This document shows positions 61,401-64,000 of a DNA stretch of 64,000 nucleotides, one piece after another. The first letter of the stretch is position 1; each line of letters starts with the position of its first letter. Made by a program: the position numbers and the translations under genes. Origin of the DNA: Rhizophagus irregularis (lineage: Eukaryota; Glomeromycota; Glomeromycetes; Glomerales; Glomeraceae); the NCBI RefSeq assembly GCF_026210795.1, contig NC_089440.1, positions 1,736,001-1,800,000 of the forward strand, given 5' to 3'. The notes under the pieces are model-generated. The model was not told the origin of the DNA. It worked only from the letters and a program-made list of their open reading frames with translations, and searched no databases.

Positions 61401-61956
61401 CGCGAATTTTCACTTTGCGAGCGCACTGGCTCTAGAATTGAAAACGAAAGAAAGATCCTTTCGAATACCTTAAAGGCTCAGAAGACGTTAAGGGACATGC
61501 ATAGAACTCTGGTTGAAGCTATATCAGTTGAAGGTGGAGGAATGCTGTCAAAACAAGTATTAAGAGCTACCACCAAGCTTCTTATGCCTGGATTCTTATC
61601 TCATTGTTTTTTTATTCGCGCCTTCTTAGTTGTTTATATAGGAGATGGATTTTATTCATCAGTAATTTTGGCGGACTTTGATATTCCATCGACATATTCG
61701 GAACTTGGGTCTATCATTAAGGTTTCGCGCATTATGCTTCAGGTTAAGGTTGGTAACAATCCAAAAACCAGTATTTAAATTATAGTTTTATACTCATCTT
61801 CCTTGCTGTTTGCAGAAATTGTTGAATCTTACAGTTTGCCGTTTCAAGCTTATGAAGGAAAGGGCTTTTAAGGAAAAATTCGCTAGTGGAAAAGTGTTAA
61901 TGAATGCCCAGTCACAGGAGTACCGATCACCACAGAAAACAAAAAAGAAAAAATAA
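58464..61956 (+). CDS. Lineage-specific multi-exon protein of unknown function (about 730 aa)
   Basis: Fourteen exons: 58464-58494, 58563-58766, 59114-59209, 59284-59410, 59484-59572, 59661-59786, 59916-60152, 60218-60360, 60439-60619, 60711-60940, 61025-61138, 61208-61304, 61368-61748 and 61816-61956. Intron 3 uses GC-AG (AGG|GCAAGT). Exons 3-14 keep one frame. The sequence is conserved with a large Rhizophagus family that I recall: KRGRRSVHKITQQGFQIA, WRIIDASDLKSTSDF, VPLEGFHGAILEI, DYLNPDVQFILDLIRF, DLPYGREFSLCERTGSRIEN, KLLMPGFLSHCFFIRAF. It has no domain or catalytic motif I can name. The N-terminus is helical and charged, the middle acidic and Ser-rich, and the tail Lys-rich. The join between exon 2 and exon 3 is one base out of frame, so either a small exon is missing from my model, or the copy is damaged. 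Its second intron contains an unusual duplication. Confidence 0.7.
58817..58898. repeat. Direct repeat copy 1, 82 bp, in intron 2
   Basis: Begins TAATCTGGCAACCAAA and ends ATTGCGTGTGCGTGG. It matches the copy at 58930-59011 at 81 of 82 positions. It has higher G+C than the flanking intron. Confidence 0.9.
58930..59011. repeat. Direct repeat copy 2, 82 bp, in intron 2
   Basis: Partner of 58817-58898, offset 113 bp, with one base difference. The minus strand is open across both copies (58856-59074), but I see no gene there. Confidence 0.9.
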
Positions 61957-62337
61957 GATTATCGTAGTTCATTAGTTGGGATATAGTAAACATATTAGCA
62001 CTTGAATATGATGTATTTACAGACAAAGCTCATCTGATTTATAATGTGATAGTTCTTAAATGCACTTTGCAGTTTGCATACACAAGTTGAAGGGAAAACT
62101 TGGTTTGTTGTTTTTTTTAATGATTGACAAAGCGCCAAAACGTCTTCTCATCACTTGTACAGTGTGTGTTCCGAAACGGAACGCACGTGATTATTTTTCT
62201 AAGACACTAAGGTGATACAAGTATGATGTGTGCAAGCAACCAGTATTACCAGTATTCTCAGGACCCAAGGTCAGCATTATTTACAGCTATTTTGGAGTCT
62301 TGACTTTAGTTAAGAGAAATTAAAACCACCCACAGAA
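61957..62337. other. 3' flank, no gene seen
   Basis: Follows the 14-exon gene. Contains the perfect inverted pair TTCCG/CGGAA around 62170. No other structure. Confidence 0.4.
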
Positions 62338-62340
62338 AAG

Positions 62341-62566
62341 ATGGGATCTTGGGCTTTGGTTAAAAATGAGGTTAGGGATAAGACAAAATGTTCTGATGAA
62401 GCTTTGCGAAAAAGGACAGAGATCCGAAAAGATGTATAAGCTTTTTAATAGCATAGGTAAAGAAAAAATAGCCCGAATTAGATCTATTCCCCCATCATAC
62501 GTCTTAAATCTAACTATAGATGAAATCAAATATGTAATGGCTGAAATCTTAATGCATAAGGTTTGA
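62341..62566 (+). pseudogene. 3' relic of a lineage-specific gene
   Basis: The first frame reads MGSWALVKNEVRDKTKCSDE and ALRKRTEIRKD. A neighbouring frame then reads MYKLFNSIGKEKIARIRSIP and LNLTIDEIKYVMAEI before stopping at 62566. The second part matches a C-terminal pattern (YKLFxxIGKxKIxxIKSxxxxxxLxxxxIxYVxAE) that I recall from Rhizophagus proteins. The frame change makes it a relic. Confidence 0.4.
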
Positions 62567-63478
62567 TGAGCTCGGACGCCCCCTCAAAAATAATTTTTTT
62601 GGGGAGAAGGCAGGTAATCATAGACTTGAAAGAAAAGCTGGGGAAACATTTTTATCTTTTTTTGAATCTAGTGAGAAAAAAGACCTCAGCCATTTGAAAA
62701 AAAATGTATTCTAATATTCATTCATATTAATAAAGTTCGCCCCCATTTCAGACTTATATTTTTATTTGCTTTGCGAATGTGTATGTGTAATGTATTTGGA
62801 ATATGTAAACAACGTTGCGAACTACTGCGCCATAAATTATCACTTGACATACTGCACTACGCCACACGATTCATTAGCCCGGACAAGCTTGTCCAGACTC
62901 TACCACCAGAAAAAATAGATTTTCGTTCACAAACATATATCTGCAGTTCTGCACATATCGGAGTTTGTTCTACATACCACTACTGAATTCCGAACATCAG
63001 GGAAAACAATTTGCCATAATGGTTAGATTATCCCGAATTTGCCTCATCTTCTGCGCAATTTTGACGAGCCCGGATAAGTTTGTCAAGACTCTACCATCAG
63101 AAAAAATAATATTTTTTTGCATGTGCATTTTATTCGTAATCATTTTCCCAAATTCCCGTTGTGCATACCCGGCTAAAGAAAAAATCTGAAATCTGATTGG
63201 CCGATCATCTCATGATTTACTAGAACTATCGAGGAACTGGCAGGGATTTAGGGTATATGTTGATGACGTAACATTGAATTCAACTCGGAATTATTAGTAA
63301 AAGTAATACAGAATAACAATATCAAGAAGCTTAAAGAAGTTTTTCTTCACAAAACCTTTTCCGTTACAACGAGATCGCACGAGATATCCTGCATATTGAT
63401 CTATTTTTAAAGGCTCCAATTAACTATAGTTGTCCTTCCCATTTTCCCTCTTCATTATTGGTGGATTGATAAGATTAG
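62567..63478. other. Intergenic with a paired repeat, no gene seen
   Basis: The word AGCCCGGA(C/T)AAG(C/T)TTGTC and following ACTCTACCA(C/T)CAGAAAAAATA occur at about 62876 and 63067. No coding frame is supported. Confidence 0.5.
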
Positions 63479-63910
63479 GTGCATGTTATGAGAGAAATAG
63501 GAGAAACTGAGTTTAATAAGTTTCTTAGTTGTATAAATGTTTCTAGATTACCGTTCGCCTATTTCAATTGCGACGTCAACGGTCAATCCCAATATTTTTT
63601 TTTTCGGATCTTTTTCTTTAAAAAAACTTTTGAATACTTTTTTTTCAATTTTAATTCTTTGTTTCAAATTCACAATCATCAAATGATCTTGAAAGAACAA
63701 TGGAACGATACAAATCACTATTTTCTGACAGCATTGATAGGTCATTTCCAGAAACTCTGTAAAGGTCCAGCCATTGGAACAGAATATGAAAATTCTAAAA
63801 TCTTTTATTGCGGAAAATTAATGTATTTAAAATCAATTTTTGGAAATGTGATTAATCTATCACATTCATCATATCCTCACCTAATATATAAAATCCATAT
63901 TATCCATTAA
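63479..63910 (+). CDS. Possible gene fragment at the window end (143 aa)
   Basis: An open frame with protein-like ends (MREIGETEFNKFLSCINVS; LTALIGHFQKLCKGPAIGTE, NSKIFYCGKLMYLKSIFGNV) but an artificial Phe-rich middle caused by a T run at 63594-63660, which may be an intron. The family is unrecognised. It may continue beyond the window. Confidence 0.25.
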   Translation: MHVMREIGETEFNKFLSCINVSRLPFAYFNCDVNGQSQYFFFRIFFFKKTFEYFFFNFNSLFQIHNHQMILKEQWNDTNHYFLTALIGHFQKLCKGPAIGTEYENSKIFYCGKLMYLKSIFGNVINLSHSSYPHLIYKIHIIH

Positions 63911-64000
63911 TAGACACCACCGTAATATTATTTCAAAATATCTATAAAATCAACGAAATGTTCTGTAAACTTCCCAACTTCAAGTTACCGACCAGTGGTT

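Noticed and set aside
63548-63745. 65-codon minus-strand frame near the window end
   Set aside because: Crosses an A/T run and has no features; the plus-strand frame is the better, though weak, candidate.
1-64000. tRNA, rRNA, CRISPR and bacterial-type operon signals
   Set aside because: None recognised by eye; intron-rich genes show a eukaryotic genome. A tRNA scan would be needed to exclude a degenerate tRNA.

Overview
The window looks like nuclear DNA of an arbuscular mycorrhizal fungus of the Rhizophagus (Glomeromycotina) type. The evidence is strong A+T richness with long poly-A/poly-T runs, short T-rich spliceosomal introns, a zinc-ribbon plus kinase fusion of the kind massively expanded in Rhizophagus, crinkler-like fragments, and several gene families I know only from these fungi. 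No tRNA, rRNA or CRISPR array was recognised by eye. The assignment is by family recognition, not by a database search. The gene models below are hand-spliced from GT-AG (twice GC-AG) boundaries that keep the reading frame.

Layout. 1-6.6 kb: intergenic, with a 28-bp tandem repeat. 6.6-7.3 kb: a membrane-anchored coiled-coil protein. 7.4-11 kb: non-coding, with an 81-bp tandem array. 11.0-12.5 kb (-): zinc-ribbon kinase with a mutated catalytic loop. 14.1-14.6 kb: degenerate ORF. 14.9-15.7 kb (-): Tctex-type dynein light chain. 16-30 kb: transposon graveyard around a decayed Mutator-like (MULE) transposase gene; four MITE-like elements with recognisable target-site duplications lie here, two of them inside the transposase. 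30.2-31.6 kb (-): Uma2-like endonuclease-fold protein. 32.3-33.3 kb (-): peroxiredoxin-fold protein without catalytic cysteines. 34.4-37.3 kb (-): C12orf4-like protein with a UBA domain. 39.4-40.9 kb: relics of zinc-ribbon and crinkler-nuclease genes. 41.7-53.8 kb: a compact core block with an unknown Ser/Asn-rich protein (-), a HAC1/XBP1-type bZIP factor (+), a coiled-coil protein with tandem ZZ fingers (-), a CsbD-like protein (+) and a myotubularin phosphatase (+). 55-64 kb: an accessory block with crinkler fragments, a coiled-coil gene broken by a MITE, a 14-exon lineage-specific gene, and further relics.

The main discovery candidate is the bZIP gene. Just after the leucine zipper the transcript can form a perfect 8-bp hairpin with a 7-nt loop matching the IRE1 site (CNG|CAGN). 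Removing the 182 nt from that site to a CAG|CAGC downstream shifts the frame, replacing the encoded tail with a 62-residue acidic tail that looks like an activation domain. The unspliced frame instead encodes a hydrophobic segment at about the same place. This is the layout of an unfolded-protein-response HAC1/XBP1 switch.

Working together: the core genes are ordinary cell biology (dynein cargo, phosphoinositide turnover, ER stress, ubiquitin binding) and are not an operon-like set. The accessory blocks show the decay and insertion expected of a repeat-rich compartment.
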